Assembly: GCF_000426525.1 (NCBI RefSeq)
Contig: NZ_AUFN01000012.1
Location: 364,322 to 428,321, forward strand
DNA length: 64,000 bases
Direction: 5' to 3'
Origin: Nocardioides alkalitolerans DSM 16699
GTDB lineage: Bacteria > Actinomycetota > Actinomycetes > Propionibacteriales > Nocardioidaceae
Shown here: piece by piece, positions 43,391-53,256 of the stretch
How the letters are laid out: each line of letters opens with the position of its first letter
Position numbering within the stretch: the stretch's first letter is position 1
Position numbers and translations under genes: made by a program
The notes under the pieces: generated by a model
What the model was told of the DNA's origin: nothing
Databases searched by the model: none
What the model saw: only the letters and a program-made list of their open reading frames with translations

Positions 43391-44199
43391 GGTGCTCCTG
43401 GGTCGAGGTGGACGAGCCCCGTGTAGGGGTCGTCCTCGAGGTCGTCGGGCGCCAGCGGGCCGGGGAGGTCTCGCCCGGTGGCCGCGCGCGCCGTGTCGAT
43501 GGTGGCCAGCATGTGCCGACGGAGCAACAACGAGGCCTGCTCCACCTGTTCCCGGGTGCGCGGCCACGGCTGCTGCGTCAAGCGCAAGGGCTCACCGTAG
43601 TAGAGATCCACGCATCCTCCACGTCGTGGCAGCTCCCCGCTGCGCTGACCGGGCTCCCGGGTGCCGATCACGACCACCGGGACGACGGGCGCGCCGGTGG
43701 TCAGGGCGAGGTACGCCGCACCCCGGTGGAAGCGGGAGAGGTCGCCGCCACCGCGCCGTCCCTCGGGGAAGACACCGACGACGCCGCCGTCCCGGAGCAC
43801 CCGCAGGCAGGTGCGCACCGCCGTCACGTCGACGGCGAAGCGGTCGAGGGGGATCTGCCCGCACGTGCGCAGGAACGCGCCGAGCGGGCCGGCGAACATC
43901 TCGACCTTCGTGAGGGCGTGGACCGGGCGCGGGCTGAAGATCGCGAGCACCGGGCCGTCACCCCAGCCGATGTGGTTGGCGGCGAGCACCACGCCGCCGC
44001 GGCGCGGCACGTGCTCGGGGTGGTGCAGGCGCACGGCGAAGCGCCGCCGGATGAGCCAACGCGAGGCCGGCCGCCCGCCGTGCAGCAGCCACCGGTGCGG
44101 ACGACGGACGCCGTCGCTGGCCGGGAGCTGCTGGTGGGGACGGGAACCGGTGCGAGCGGTGAGGAGCGGGGCGAGACCGCGGAGGGGGGTCCGCGTCAC
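43387..44199 (-). CDS. 1-acyl-sn-glycerol-3-phosphate acyltransferase-like (PlsC family)
   Basis: 270 residues from GTG 44197-44199. The family motif HxxxxD has become HIGWGD (in AANHIGWGD); [10 protein letters not shown] takes the place of the EGTR motif, and IPLDRF and PVVPVVVIG are the other blocks. It transfers acyl chains to lysophosphatidic acid or a related acceptor at the membrane. It sits between cmk and der with 4-base overlaps on both sides. Confidence 0.88.
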   Translation of the reverse strand: MTRTPLRGLAPLLTARTGSRPHQQLPASDGVRRPHRWLLHGGRPASRWLIRRRFAVRLHHPEHVPRRGGVVLAANHIGWGDGPVLAIFSPRPVHALTKVEMFAGPLGAFLRTCGQIPLDRFAVDVTAVRTCLRVLRDGGVVGVFPEGRRGGGDLSRFHRGAAYLALTTGAPVVPVVVIGTREPGQRSGELPRRGGCVDLYYGEPLRLTQQPWPRTREQVEQASLLLRRHMLATIDTARAATGRDLPGPLAPDDLEDDPYTGLVHLDPGAP

Positions 44200-44924
44200 G
44201 CGTGCGCCTCGACCGCCTCGGCCAGCGCCACGACCTGGGCGATGACCTCCTCCAGCGTGAAGCCGGTGGTGTCGATGTGGACGGCGCCGTCGGCCATCAC
44301 GAGCGGGGCGGTGGCCCGGCCCGAGTCGATGGCGTCGCGGGCGAGCAGGGACTGCTCCGTGGCAGCGAGGTCGGAGCCGCCCTCCTCGGCGGAGCGCCGC
44401 GTCGCGCGGGCCGACGGGTCGGCCGAGAGGTAGAGCTTCACGGGGGCGTCGGGCAGCACGACGGAGCCGATGTCGCGGCCCTCGACGACGACGCCGTGAC
44501 CGGCGGCGAGCAGGTCGGCGACGATCGAGCGCTGCAGGGCCAGCAGGTGCGCGCGCACCTCCGGCACGGCGCTGACGGGGCTGACGGCGGCGTTCACCTC
44601 GTCGGTGCGGATGGGGCCCGAGACGTCCTGGCCGTCGACGGTGATGGTCGGACCGGCCGGGTCGGTGCCGGAGACGACCATCAGCTCGGCCGAGCGGGCG
44701 GCCACGGCCGGGCCGTCGTGCACGTCGACCCCGGCCTGCAGCATCGCCCACGTCACGGCCCGGAACTGGGCCCCGGTGTCGAGGTAGCGCAGGCCCAGCC
44801 GCTGGGCGGCCCCGCGGGAGGTGCTCGACTTGCCGGAGCCCGACGTGCCGTCGACGGCGATCACCAGACCCTCGGGAACAGCGGGTCGGGAGGCGGTCTC
44901 GGCAGAGTGGTTCGGGGTGCTCAC
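44196..44924 (-). CDS. cmk: Cytidylate kinase
   Basis: 242 residues from GTG 44922-44924; the longer frame to 44954 runs into the tyrA end and is not preferred. The P-loop is AVDGTSGSGKSSTSRG, LDTGAQFRAVTW binds CMP, and VVEGRDIGSVVLPDAPVKLYLSA is the Cmk-specific block. It phosphorylates CMP and dCMP. The stop overlaps the acyltransferase start. TyrA lies 11 bases upstream, as in related actinobacteria. Confidence 0.95.
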   Translation of the reverse strand: MSTPNHSAETASRPAVPEGLVIAVDGTSGSGKSSTSRGAAQRLGLRYLDTGAQFRAVTWAMLQAGVDVHDGPAVAARSAELMVVSGTDPAGPTITVDGQDVSGPIRTDEVNAAVSPVSAVPEVRAHLLALQRSIVADLLAAGHGVVVEGRDIGSVVLPDAPVKLYLSADPSARATRRSAEEGGSDLAATEQSLLARDAIDSGRATAPLVMADGAVHIDTTGFTLEEVIAQVVALAEAVEAHA

Positions 44925-44935
44925 GGCGGGCCAGC

Positions 44936-46057
44936 CTACCGGTGCGTGACCCACTCCCGCTCCTCGAGCGACCCCAGGAGGTGCTCGGCGCGGGTGGCGT
45001 CGACGACCAGCTCGACGCGTCCCGTGGGGCGGCCGGGGTCGTGGTCGATGCGGATGTCCTCGATGTTGACCCCGCTGGCGACGGCGTCGGCGAACAACCG
45101 CGCGAGCTCGCCCGGGTGGTCGGGCACCGAGACCCAGACGGACTGCATCGCGCGCGGCGGGCCGCCGTGCTTGGCGGGGATCGCACGGGTGCCGGCGACG
45201 CCGTGGTCGAGCAGGTCGACGAGCGTGCCGCGGTCGCCTCCGCCGACGGCCGCGATGAGCCTGTCGAGGTCGGCGCGGACCTCGCCGAGCAGCTCGACGA
45301 CGGCCGTGGCGTTGCCGGAGACGATCTGCCCGTAGAGGGCCGGGTCTCCCCCGGCGACGCGGGTGACGTCGCGCACGCCCTGCCCGGTGAGCGCGAGGTG
45401 CTGCTCCGGGGCGTCGGCCAGCCGACCGGCGACCAGCGCGGAGACGAGGTGGGGCACGTGGGAGGTGCGGGCGACGGCGCGGTCGTGCTCCTCCGGCGTC
45501 AGCCAGACGGGCGTGCCGCCGCAGACCGCGACGAGCGCCTCCACCGTCTCGACGGCGTCGGGGTCGGCCGACGCGTGCGGGGTGATGGCCCAGGGGCGGC
45601 CCTGGAAGAGCGTGGACGTCGCGGCCAGCGGCCCGGAGCGCTCGCTGCCCGCCATCGGGTGCGACCCCACGTAGCGGTGGACGACGTCGCGGTCGGCGGC
45701 CGTCACCTCGAGCAAGGGCTGCGTCTTGACGCTGCCGACGTCGGTCACCACGGCCCGCGGGTGCCGCTGCAGCGCCTCGGCGACGACGCCACCGAGCGCG
45801 TCGGGCGGCACGGCGACGACGACGAGCCCGATCTCGGCCCCGGGCCGGGACTCCGCGCTCCGCCCGGCGCCCAGGCCCGACGCGGTGCGCACGTTCTCGG
45901 GGTGGTGGTCGCTCAGCAGCACCTCGACGCCCGCCTCGACCAGCGCCAGCGCCACCGAGGTGCCCACCAGCCCGGCGCCGACGACCAGGACGGGGCCGGT
46001 CAGTGCGACGGGTGGTGTCCTGACGAGCGGACGGGGCGAGGTGTCGGGCACCGGCAC
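44936..46057 (-). CDS. tyrA: Prephenate dehydrogenase
   Basis: 373 residues from GTG 46055-46057 (GTG 46051 is possible). The NAD-binding motif GAGLVGTSVALAL is near residue 27. HPMAGSERSG is the conserved active-site block, and ARTSHVPHLVSALVAGRL also matches the family. The C-terminal part, starting at QSVWVSVPDHPGELARLFADA, is an ACT domain for feedback sensing. It makes 4-hydroxyphenylpyruvate for tyrosine. Confidence 0.93.
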   Translation of the reverse strand: MPVPDTSPRPLVRTPPVALTGPVLVVGAGLVGTSVALALVEAGVEVLLSDHHPENVRTASGLGAGRSAESRPGAEIGLVVVAVPPDALGGVVAEALQRHPRAVVTDVGSVKTQPLLEVTAADRDVVHRYVGSHPMAGSERSGPLAATSTLFQGRPWAITPHASADPDAVETVEALVAVCGGTPVWLTPEEHDRAVARTSHVPHLVSALVAGRLADAPEQHLALTGQGVRDVTRVAGGDPALYGQIVSGNATAVVELLGEVRADLDRLIAAVGGGDRGTLVDLLDHGVAGTRAIPAKHGGPPRAMQSVWVSVPDHPGELARLFADAVASGVNIEDIRIDHDPGRPTGRVELVVDATRAEHLLGSLEEREWVTHR

Positions 46058-46076
46058 AGGCTAGCGGCGGCGACGC

Positions 46077-46844
46077 TCAGAGCTTGGCGTGGTCCAGCAG
46101 TGCGCCCAGCTCGTCACGGGTCAGGTCCCGCATCCCGCCGGCGGGCAGCTGCTGCAGCTCCACCGGGCCGACCTTCGTGCGGGTCAGCTTGCGCACCGGG
46201 TGGCCGAGGTGGTCGAACAGGCGCCGCACGATGCGGTTGCGGCCCTCGTGCAGCACCACCTCGACGATGGTGCGGTCCTCGGCCTTGGAGCCCTTGGGCG
46301 AGTGCTGGAGCACGCGCGCACGGCTGACCTCGACCGGCCCGTCGTCGAGCTCCACCCCGGCGAGCAGGGCCTGGACCGTCTCCTTGGACACGACGCCGTC
46401 GACCTCCGCGACGTACGTCTTGTCGACCTCGTAGGACGGGTGCGCCATGCGCTGCGCGAAGTCGCCGTCGTTCGTCAGCAGCAGCAGACCGGTGGTGTCG
46501 GTGTCGAGGCGGCCCACGTGGAACAGCCGCTCCGGCCGGTCGGCCACGAGGTCGCCCAGCGTGCGCCGGCCCTCGGGGTCGCTCATCGTCGACACCACCC
46601 CGCGCGGCTTGTTGAGCACGAGGTAGACGTGGGGCGAGATCGGGGGCAGGCGCTGGCCGTCCACCCGGATCACCGCGGTGGCCGGGTCGACCTTCGTGCC
46701 GAGGCGCGTGACGACCTCGCCGTCCACCTCGACGAGCCCACCGAGCATGAGCTCCTCGCACTTGCGGCGTGAGGCGACGCCCGACTGCGCGAGCAGCTTC
46801 TGCAGCCGGATCAGGCCCTCGTCGTCGGTCTCGATGGGGCTCAT
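46077..46844 (-). CDS. rluB: 23S rRNA pseudouridine synthase, RluB-like
   Basis: 255 residues. The N-terminal S4 domain (RLQKLLAQSGVASRRKCEELM) binds RNA. The catalytic domain has GRLDTDTTGLLLLTNDGDFA with the catalytic Asp, and LHEGRNRIVRRLFDHLGHPV near the end. It converts a uridine of 23S rRNA to pseudouridine. The ATG overlaps the scpB stop. The order scpA-scpB-rluB is conserved in actinobacteria. Confidence 0.93.
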   Translation of the reverse strand: MSPIETDDEGLIRLQKLLAQSGVASRRKCEELMLGGLVEVDGEVVTRLGTKVDPATAVIRVDGQRLPPISPHVYLVLNKPRGVVSTMSDPEGRRTLGDLVADRPERLFHVGRLDTDTTGLLLLTNDGDFAQRMAHPSYEVDKTYVAEVDGVVSKETVQALLAGVELDDGPVEVSRARVLQHSPKGSKAEDRTIVEVVLHEGRNRIVRRLFDHLGHPVRKLTRTKVGPVELQQLPAGGMRDLTRDELGALLDHAKL

Positions 46845-47428
46845 CCGGGGTTCTCCTCCAGGTCGTCCATGTCGGGCAGGTACGGCGCGAGCGCCGGCAG
46901 GTCGTCGAGCGAGGTCACGCCGATGCGCTCGAGGAAGTACGAGGTGGTGCGGTAGAGGTGGGCGCCGGAGGTCTCGTCGGTGCCGGCCTCCTCCACGAGG
47001 CCGCGGGCCAGGAGCGTGCGCATGACACCGTCGACGTTGACGCCGCGGACGGCCGAGACCCGGGCCCGCGAGACCGGCTGCTGGTAGGCGACGATCGCGA
47101 GGGTCTCGAGCGCCGCCTGGGTGAGCCGGGCCGACTGGCCCTCCAGCACGAACCTCTCGACGACGCCGGCGTGCTCCTCGCGCGTGTAGTAGCGCCAGCC
47201 GCCGGCCACGTTGCGCAGCTCGAAGCCCCGCCCCTGCTCGGCGTACTCGCGTTCGAGGTCGGCCAGGGCCCGGTCGACGTCGGGCACGGTGTGGCCGGTG
47301 GTGACGGCGAGCGTCACCGACGGCAGCGGCTGGTCCGCGACCATGAGGATCGCCTCGATCGCGGGCCGCAGCGCCACGGGGGCGGGCTCCCCCTGCTCCA
47401 GCGGCTCCTCCGGGGTCGCGTCAGTCAC
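46841..47428 (-). CDS. scpB: Segregation and condensation protein B
   Basis: 195 residues from GTG 47426-47428. Two winged-helix units are visible, the second around QAALETLAIVAYQQPVSRARVSAVRG and GLVEEAGTDETSGAHLYRTTSYFLERIG. ScpB dimerises and binds ScpA to close the SMC ring. It overlaps scpA by 8 bases and rluB by ATGA. Confidence 0.93.
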   Translation of the reverse strand: MTDATPEEPLEQGEPAPVALRPAIEAILMVADQPLPSVTLAVTTGHTVPDVDRALADLEREYAEQGRGFELRNVAGGWRYYTREEHAGVVERFVLEGQSARLTQAALETLAIVAYQQPVSRARVSAVRGVNVDGVMRTLLARGLVEEAGTDETSGAHLYRTTSYFLERIGVTSLDDLPALAPYLPDMDDLEENPG

Positions 47429-48299
47429 CGGGGGCCTCCTGCGGCGCGGGTACGGCGGGCGAGGCGTCCGGCGGGGCGCCCTCGAACTCGTCGGTGATCT
47501 CGATGCCCTCGGCGTCGCCGCCCGTCCAGCGCACGGTCAGCTCGGCGAGCGCCTCGGCCTGGTCGAACGCGACGGCGCCCTCGCGGAACAGCTCGAGCAG
47601 CGCGAGGAACCGCGCGACGGTGGTCATGGTGTCGGGGGCGTCGGAGCAGAGCGCCGCGAACGTGGTGGCGCCCTGGCGGCGCAGGCGCGCGATGACGAGC
47701 GCACCCTGCTCGCGGACGCTGACGGTGGGCGCGTGGATGTGCTGCAGCGAGAGCTCGAGCGGCGCCTTCGGGGTCATGGCCCGCGCGGCGAGCCGCGCGA
47801 ACTCCTCCAGGCCGATGCCGATCAGCACGTCCGGCAGCAGGGTCGCGAACCGCTCGTCGAGCCCGACCACCCGCGGGTGCCGGCGGGTCTCGTCGGCCAG
47901 CCGGCGCTCGAGCACCCCGGCCACCTGGCGGTAGGCCTTGTACTGCAGCAGCCGGGCGAACAGCAGGTCCCGGGCCTCGAGCAGCGCGAGGTCCTCCTCG
48001 TCCTCGACGTCGCCGGCGGGCAGCAGCCGGGCGGCCTTGAGGTCGAGCAGCGTGGCGGCCACGAGCAGGAACGACGTCGTCTGCTCGAGGTCCCACACCG
48101 GTCCCCCGGCCTTCACGTGGGCGATGAACTCGTCGGTGACCCGCGACAGCGCCACCTCGGTGACGTCCATCTTGTGCTTCGAGATCAGGGTGAGGAGCAG
48201 GTCGAACGGGCCCTCGAAGTTCGTGAGGTGCACGGCGAACGCCGGCGCCGACCCGTCCCCGGGCTCGGCGGTCGTGACGGGCTCGGCGGCCGTCGTCAT
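47421..48299 (-). CDS. scpA: Segregation and condensation protein A
   Basis: 292 residues from ATG 48297-48299. FAVHLTNFEGPFDLLLTLIS is the SMC-binding N-terminal helix region. KMDVTEVALSRVTDEFIAHV and LLVAATLLDLKAARLLPAG follow, with a C-terminal winged helix (TTFAALCSDAPDTMTTVARFLALLELFREG). It is the kleisin of the SMC-ScpAB complex that compacts chromosomes. Its ATG overlaps the preceding stop. Confidence 0.94.
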   Translation of the reverse strand: MTTAAEPVTTAEPGDGSAPAFAVHLTNFEGPFDLLLTLISKHKMDVTEVALSRVTDEFIAHVKAGGPVWDLEQTTSFLLVAATLLDLKAARLLPAGDVEDEEDLALLEARDLLFARLLQYKAYRQVAGVLERRLADETRRHPRVVGLDERFATLLPDVLIGIGLEEFARLAARAMTPKAPLELSLQHIHAPTVSVREQGALVIARLRRQGATTFAALCSDAPDTMTTVARFLALLELFREGAVAFDQAEALAELTVRWTGGDAEGIEITDEFEGAPPDASPAVPAPQEAPGD

Positions 48300-48649
48300 C
48301 CCTCGCCGTTCAGCCGGCGCACGATGGCCGCGTCCGCGCCGTTCTCCTCGAGGTCCTCCAGCGCCAGGGCGACGGCCTCCCGCACGAGTCGGCCGCGGTC
48401 GGCGACGACGCCGTGCCGGGCCCGCAGGGTGAGCCGCGCCTGCTCGAGCTCGAGCAGCTCCGCGGAGGTCACGTAGACGGTCATCTTCTCGTCGTGCTTG
48501 ACCCGTCCGCTGGTACGGCGGGCCTCGCCGGCGGCCTTCTCGGCGGCCGCCTGCTCGGCGGCCTGCTGCGCGTGCGCGGCCTTCTCGTCCCGGGGCGCGG
48601 CGTCGTCGGCGGTCGGTCGGAACAGGTCGTCCGCCGACGGCAGGCTCAC
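48296..48649 (-). CDS. Small coiled-coil protein between parA and scpA
   Basis: 117 residues from GTG 48647-48649, overlapping the ParA-like stop (GTGA). An Ala/Glu/Lys-rich helix (DEKAAHAQQAAEQAAAEKAA) leads to a ribbon-helix-helix-like part (MTVYVTSAELLELEQARLTLRARHG; RLVREAVALALEDLEENG). It may be the DNA-binding partner of the ParA-like ATPase, as suggested by position; no ParB signature is seen. Confidence 0.7.
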   Translation of the reverse strand: MSLPSADDLFRPTADDAAPRDEKAAHAQQAAEQAAAEKAAGEARRTSGRVKHDEKMTVYVTSAELLELEQARLTLRARHGVVADRGRLVREAVALALEDLEENGADAAIVRRLNGEG

Positions 48650-49554
48650 GCGCCGGGCCACCGGGCGAGCACCTCCTTGGCGAGCTGGCGGTAGGACTCG
48701 GCACCCGTGGAGCGGGAGGCGTACGTCGTGATGGGCTCGCCGGCGACCGTGGAGTCCGAGAACTTCACCGTGCGGCGGATGACGGTGTGGAAGACGGTGT
48801 CGCCCCACGCCTGCACGAGCCGCTCCATGACCTCGCGGCCGTGGAGCGTGCGGCCGTCGTACATGGTGCCCAGCACGCCGTCGATCACGAGGCGCGGGTT
48901 GAGGCGCTCGGCGACCTTGTCGATCGTGGTCTTGAGCAGCGCGACCCCGCGCAGCGCGAAGTACTCGCACTCGAGCGGCACGATGACGCTGTCGGCCGCG
49001 GTCAGCGCGTTGACGGTGAGCAGGCCCAGCGAGGGCTGGCAGTCGATGAGGATCACGTCGTAGCGCTCGACCGCCGGGCGCAGCACGCGGGCCAGGGTCT
49101 GCTCGCGCGCGACCTCCTGCACGAGCTGGACCTCCGCGGCCGAGAGGTCGATGTTGGAGGGCAGCAGATCCATGCCCTCGACGCCCGTCTCCACGACGAC
49201 CTCGTCGAGGGTCACGTCGGACTGCATGAGCAGGTTGTAGATCGAGAGGTCGAGCTCGTGCGGGTTGAGGCCGAGGCCCACCGAGAGCGAGCCCTGCGGG
49301 TCGAAGTCGACGAGCAGCACCGTGCGGCCCAGCTCGGCCAGCGCCGCACCCAGGTTGATGGTGGTCGTCGTCTTGCCGACGCCGCCCTTCTGGTTGCACA
49401 TCGCGACGACGCGGGCGCCGCCGTGGTGGGTCACGGGCTTCGGCTCCGGGAGCACGGGCATCGGCCGACCGGTCGGGCCCATCGTGCCGGCCTCCGTGGC
49501 GACCGAGGGGCCGACCGCGGGACTGGCGGTCTCGAACGGCAGGTGGTCGGTCAC
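48646..49554 (-). CDS. ParA/Soj-like ATPase next to scpAB
   Basis: 302 residues from GTG 49552-49554. Deviant Walker A is NQKGGVGKTTTT near residue 54, followed by VDFDPQGSLSVGLG, DVILIDCQPSLGLLTVNAL (Walker B) and GTMYDGRTLHGREVMERL. A disordered tail of about 45 residues precedes it. ParA ATPases oscillate on DNA to position cargo. Because this gene heads the scp operon, as the equivalent does in mycobacteria, a role in chromosome organisation is likely. It is not the origin-linked parAB. Confidence 0.9.
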   Translation of the reverse strand: MTDHLPFETASPAVGPSVATEAGTMGPTGRPMPVLPEPKPVTHHGGARVVAMCNQKGGVGKTTTTINLGAALAELGRTVLLVDFDPQGSLSVGLGLNPHELDLSIYNLLMQSDVTLDEVVVETGVEGMDLLPSNIDLSAAEVQLVQEVAREQTLARVLRPAVERYDVILIDCQPSLGLLTVNALTAADSVIVPLECEYFALRGVALLKTTIDKVAERLNPRLVIDGVLGTMYDGRTLHGREVMERLVQAWGDTVFHTVIRRTVKFSDSTVAGEPITTYASRSTGAESYRQLAKEVLARWPGA

Positions 49555-49622
49555 GCTTGTCTGGCTCCTCGAGAGGGTGCGGTATTTGTCGACTCGACGA
49601 CTCGCGTCGGGCTGGGGCGACT

Positions 49623-52325
49623 CTACAACCGTCGGACCGCCGTGGTGAGCAGGAGCAGCTCACCCACCTCGTCGGTCGCGTCGAGGTCGACGAGGCCCTC
49701 CAGCACCCAGTCGTGGTGGCCCTCGGGGTCGTCGAGCACCTGCGTGACCCGCAGTCGGCGCACGACGGGCGCGTCCTCGCCGTCGACGTGGCCGGGCGCG
49801 GGCCCCGTGTCCTCGGTCAGCGAGAAGAGCTGCGGCCCGCGGGCATCGGCACCGGTGCGCAGCTCGTCGTGCTCGGCGAAGTACTCCTCGAGGGCCTCGT
49901 CCCACCGGCTGCGGCCCATCAGGACCTCCCGGGGCGGGTCCGTGCGGTCGGCCGCGGAGCGCTCCGCACGCACGAGGGCGTCGAGCTCGTCGCGGGCCAT
50001 GCGCTGCACCTGGGCGAAGACCGCGTTGCGCACCATCACGCGGAACGCGGGCTGGCCCGACAGCGGTCGGGCGTTGCCCGGCACGGGCGCCCCGCCCGCG
50101 GCGCGCTCGGCAGCGGCCCGCCGTACCGCCTCGGGGTCGTCGGCCGTCAGCGCCTCCCACTCGTCGATGAGGCTCGAGTCGGTCTGGCGGATGGTCTCGC
50201 CCAGCCACGCGACGATCTCGTCGAGCTGCTCGGTGCGGTGGGCCTCGGGCACGGTGTGGCGCAGCGTGCGGTAGGCGTCGGAGAGGTAGCGCAGCACGAT
50301 GCCCTCGGAGCGCGCGAGCCCGTAGCGGGAGACGACGTCGGTGAAGCTCATCGCCTGCTCGTACATCTCGCGGACGACGGACTTGGGGCTCAGCGCGTCC
50401 TCGGGCAGCCACGGGTGGGTCTCGCGGTAGATCTCGTAGACGCCCTCGAGCAGCTCGCGCAGCGGCTGCGGCCACGTGATCTGCTCGAGGAGCACCATGC
50501 GCTCCTCGTACTCGATCCCGTCGGCCTTCATCTCCGCGACCGCCTCACCGCGGGCCGTGTGCTGCTGCGCCATGAGGATCTGGCGGGGCTCGTCGAGCAC
50601 CGACTCCACCACCGACAGCACGTCGAGCGTGTACGTCGGAGACTCCGGGTCGAGCACGTCGAGGGCGGCCAGCGCGAAGTGCGCCAGCGGCTGGTTGAGC
50701 GCGAAGTCGGCCGGCAGGCTCTCGGTCAGCACGTAGCGGCGGCCGAACTCGTCGAGCTCGTCGAGGCGCTCCAGCACCCCGGACCGCACGAGGCTGCGGG
50801 CCAGCCGCAGCGCCCGCCGGGCGAGCCGCAGCTGGTTGCGCCGGTCCTCGTGGTTGTCCATCAGCAGCGTGCGCAGGATCGCGAACGCGTCGGCCTCGCG
50901 GGCGACCACGGCGAGCACCATCGCGTTGGTGACGCGCATGCGCGACCCCAGCGGGTCCGGCGCGCCGGCGACGAGCTTGTCGAAGGTCTGCTCGGTCCAG
51001 ACGATGGTGCCCTCGGGCGGCTTGCTCAGCTGGGGCTTGCTCTTCTTCTTGGCGCGCTTCTCCTCGCTCATCGCGGCGTTCTTCGCCTCCGACTTCGCGC
51101 GGGCCTTCTCGTTCGCGATCGCGTGCTCGGGCGCCTGGACCACGACGTACCCCGCCGTGTCGAAGCCCGCGCGGCCGGCGCGGCCGGCGATCTGCAGGAA
51201 CTCCCGGGTGCGCAGCACCCGCTGCCGGGTGCCGTCGAACTTCGCCAGCCCGGTGAACAGCACCGTGCGGATCGGCACGTTGATGCCGACGCCGAGCGTG
51301 TCGGTGCCGCAGATGACGGCGAGCAGCCCGTCCTGGGCGAGCTGCTCGACGAGGCGCCGGTAGCGCGGCAGCATCCCGGCGTGGTGCACCCCGACGCCCT
51401 GGCGCAGCAGCTTCGAGAGCGTCTTGCCGAAGCCCGCACCGAAGCGGAAGTCGCCGATGCGTGCCGCGATCCGCTCACGCTGCTCCTTCCACGCCTCGCT
51501 CCTGCGCCCGGTCAGCGCGACCAGCCCGCCGCTGCCGACGAGGCTGGTGGCGTGCTCGACGGCCGCCGCCTGGGTGAAGTGCACGACGTAGACCGGCGCC
51601 TGGTGGGTGGTGACGAGCTCCTCGAGCGTCTCCCCCAGCGGCGTCATCGCCCACCGGAAGTCGAGCGGCACGGGGCGCGCGGCGTCGGCCACGAGGGCGG
51701 TCTCCCGGCCCGTACGGCGCGACAGGTCCTCCCGCAGCGCCGTCGTGTCGCCGAGGGTCGCCGACATGAGCAGGAACTGGGCGTGCGGCAGCGTGAGCAG
51801 CGGCACCTGCCACGCCCAGCCGCGGTCCGCGTCGCCGTAGTAGTGGAACTCGTCCATCACGACGAGGCCCACGTCGGCACCCGCGCCCTCGCGCAGGGCG
51901 AGGTTGGCCAGGATCTCGGCGGTGCAGCAGATGATCGGGGCGTCGGCGTTGACCGCCGCGTCGCCCGTCAGCATGCCGACGTTGTCGGCACCGAAGAGGG
52001 CGCACAGGTCGAAGAACTTCTCGCTCACCAGCGCCTTGATCGGGGCGGTGTAGAAGCTGACCCGGTCGTCGGCGAGCGCGGCCGCGTGGGCCGCGGCGGC
52101 CACGAGCGACTTGCCGGAGCCCGTGGGGGTGGCGAGCACGACGTTGGCGCCCGCCAGCAGCTCGATGACGGCCTCGTCCTGGTGCGGGTAGAGCGGGACG
52201 CCCCGTTCCTCGGCCCAGGTGGAGAAGCCGGCGTACAGCGCGTCGGCGTCGCTGCCCGCCGCGTCGGCGACGGCCAGCAGGGGCGGGGCCGTGACGTCGG
52301 CCGGCACGACGGGCGCGTCAGTCAC
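49623..52325 (-). CDS. DEAD/DEAH-box helicase with DUF3516-like C-terminal part
   Basis: About 900 residues from GTG 52323-52325 (GTG 52329-52331 is equally possible). Walker A is ATPTGSGKS near residue 65, followed by [10 protein letters not shown] (Walker B), [10 protein letters not shown] (motif III) and [10 protein letters not shown] (motif VI). A Lys-rich stretch ([16 protein letters not shown]) joins the core to a long helical C-terminal part of the DUF3516 type, found only in actinobacteria. The substrate (RNA or DNA) is unknown. It overlaps the xerD end and is inserted in the conserved block between xerD and the parA-like gene. Confidence 0.9.
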   Translation of the reverse strand: MTDAPVVPADVTAPPLLAVADAAGSDADALYAGFSTWAEERGVPLYPHQDEAVIELLAGANVVLATPTGSGKSLVAAAAHAAALADDRVSFYTAPIKALVSEKFFDLCALFGADNVGMLTGDAAVNADAPIICCTAEILANLALREGAGADVGLVVMDEFHYYGDADRGWAWQVPLLTLPHAQFLLMSATLGDTTALREDLSRRTGRETALVADAARPVPLDFRWAMTPLGETLEELVTTHQAPVYVVHFTQAAAVEHATSLVGSGGLVALTGRRSEAWKEQRERIAARIGDFRFGAGFGKTLSKLLRQGVGVHHAGMLPRYRRLVEQLAQDGLLAVICGTDTLGVGINVPIRTVLFTGLAKFDGTRQRVLRTREFLQIAGRAGRAGFDTAGYVVVQAPEHAIANEKARAKSEAKNAAMSEEKRAKKKSKPQLSKPPEGTIVWTEQTFDKLVAGAPDPLGSRMRVTNAMVLAVVAREADAFAILRTLLMDNHEDRRNQLRLARRALRLARSLVRSGVLERLDELDEFGRRYVLTESLPADFALNQPLAHFALAALDVLDPESPTYTLDVLSVVESVLDEPRQILMAQQHTARGEAVAEMKADGIEYEERMVLLEQITWPQPLRELLEGVYEIYRETHPWLPEDALSPKSVVREMYEQAMSFTDVVSRYGLARSEGIVLRYLSDAYRTLRHTVPEAHRTEQLDEIVAWLGETIRQTDSSLIDEWEALTADDPEAVRRAAAERAAGGAPVPGNARPLSGQPAFRVMVRNAVFAQVQRMARDELDALVRAERSAADRTDPPREVLMGRSRWDEALEEYFAEHDELRTGADARGPQLFSLTEDTGPAPGHVDGEDAPVVRRLRVTQVLDDPEGHHDWVLEGLVDLDATDEVGELLLLTTAVRRL

Positions 52326-53256
52326 GGGCACGGGGGTGCGCGAGCGCGAAGGCCTCGCGGAGGTTGTCGACGGTGACGAGCGTGTAGATCTGCGTCGTCG
52401 TCACCGAGGCGTGGCCGAGCAGCTCCTGCACGACGCGCACGTCGGCGCCGCCGTCGAGCAGGTGCGTCGCGAACGAGTGCCGAAGGGTGTGGGGCGAGAC
52501 GTCGCCGGTGACGCCCGCCCGGTCGGCGCAGCGCACCAGCACGGTCCAGGCGCTCTGGCGCGAGAGCCGGCCCCCGCGGGCGTTGAGGAACAGGGCGGGC
52601 GTGCCGGAGCCGGTGGTGACGAGGTCGGGCCGGGCGCGCACGAGGTAGGCCTCGAGCGCCTCCAGGGCGTAGGAGCCAACCGGCACGACCCGCTCCTTGC
52701 CGCCCTTGCCGCGCAACCAGACGGTGCCCTGGGTGCGGTCCACGTCGTCGACGTCGAGCCCGACGGCCTCCGAGATGCGGGCACCCGTGCCGTACAGGAC
52801 CTCGAGCAGCGCCCGGTCCCGCAACGACAGCGTCGTCCCCGGGGCTCCGGCCGCGTCCAGGATGGCCTCGACGTCGGAGAGCGGCAGCGCCTTGGGCAGC
52901 CGCTTGGCGGGCGTCGGCGGCTTCACGGCGGCGGCGGGGTCGTTCACGGCCAGTCCGTCGCGCAGCGCGAAGCGGTGGAAGCCGCGCACCGCCACGAGCG
53001 TGCGGGCGGCCGAGCTGGCGCCCAACGGCGGGTGCTCGTCGTCGCCGGTGCGGAGCCCGACGAGGAAGTCCGCGACGACCTCGGTCGTGACGCCGTCGAC
53101 GGTCTCGACGCCACGAGCGTCGAGGAAGGCGAGGTAGCGACGGAGGTCGCGCCGGTACGACGAGAGCGTGTTGGCCGCCGAGCCGCGCTCCACGGCCAGG
53201 TGGTCGAGGTACGTCGTGACGGCCCGCGCGAGCGTGCCCGTCGCCGTCGTGGTCAG
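52318..53256 (-). CDS. xerD: Site-specific tyrosine recombinase XerD
   Basis: 312 residues if started at CTG 53254-53256, which overlaps the Nudix stop (CTGA). No ATG/GTG/TTG in this frame lies before the N-terminal domain, so CTG is the best start. The SAM-like N-terminal domain covers residues 8-100. The catalytic residues are Arg in [12 protein letters not shown], Lys in LRGKGGKER, His and Arg in [14 protein letters not shown], His in [13 protein letters not shown], and the Tyr of QIYT as nucleophile. XerD resolves chromosome dimers at dif with XerC. Confidence 0.9.
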   Translation of the reverse strand: MTTTATGTLARAVTTYLDHLAVERGSAANTLSSYRRDLRRYLAFLDARGVETVDGVTTEVVADFLVGLRTGDDEHPPLGASSAARTLVAVRGFHRFALRDGLAVNDPAAAVKPPTPAKRLPKALPLSDVEAILDAAGAPGTTLSLRDRALLEVLYGTGARISEAVGLDVDDVDRTQGTVWLRGKGGKERVVPVGSYALEALEAYLVRARPDLVTTGSGTPALFLNARGGRLSRQSAWTVLVRCADRAGVTGDVSPHTLRHSFATHLLDGGADVRVVQELLGHASVTTTQIYTLVTVDNLREAFALAHPRARD

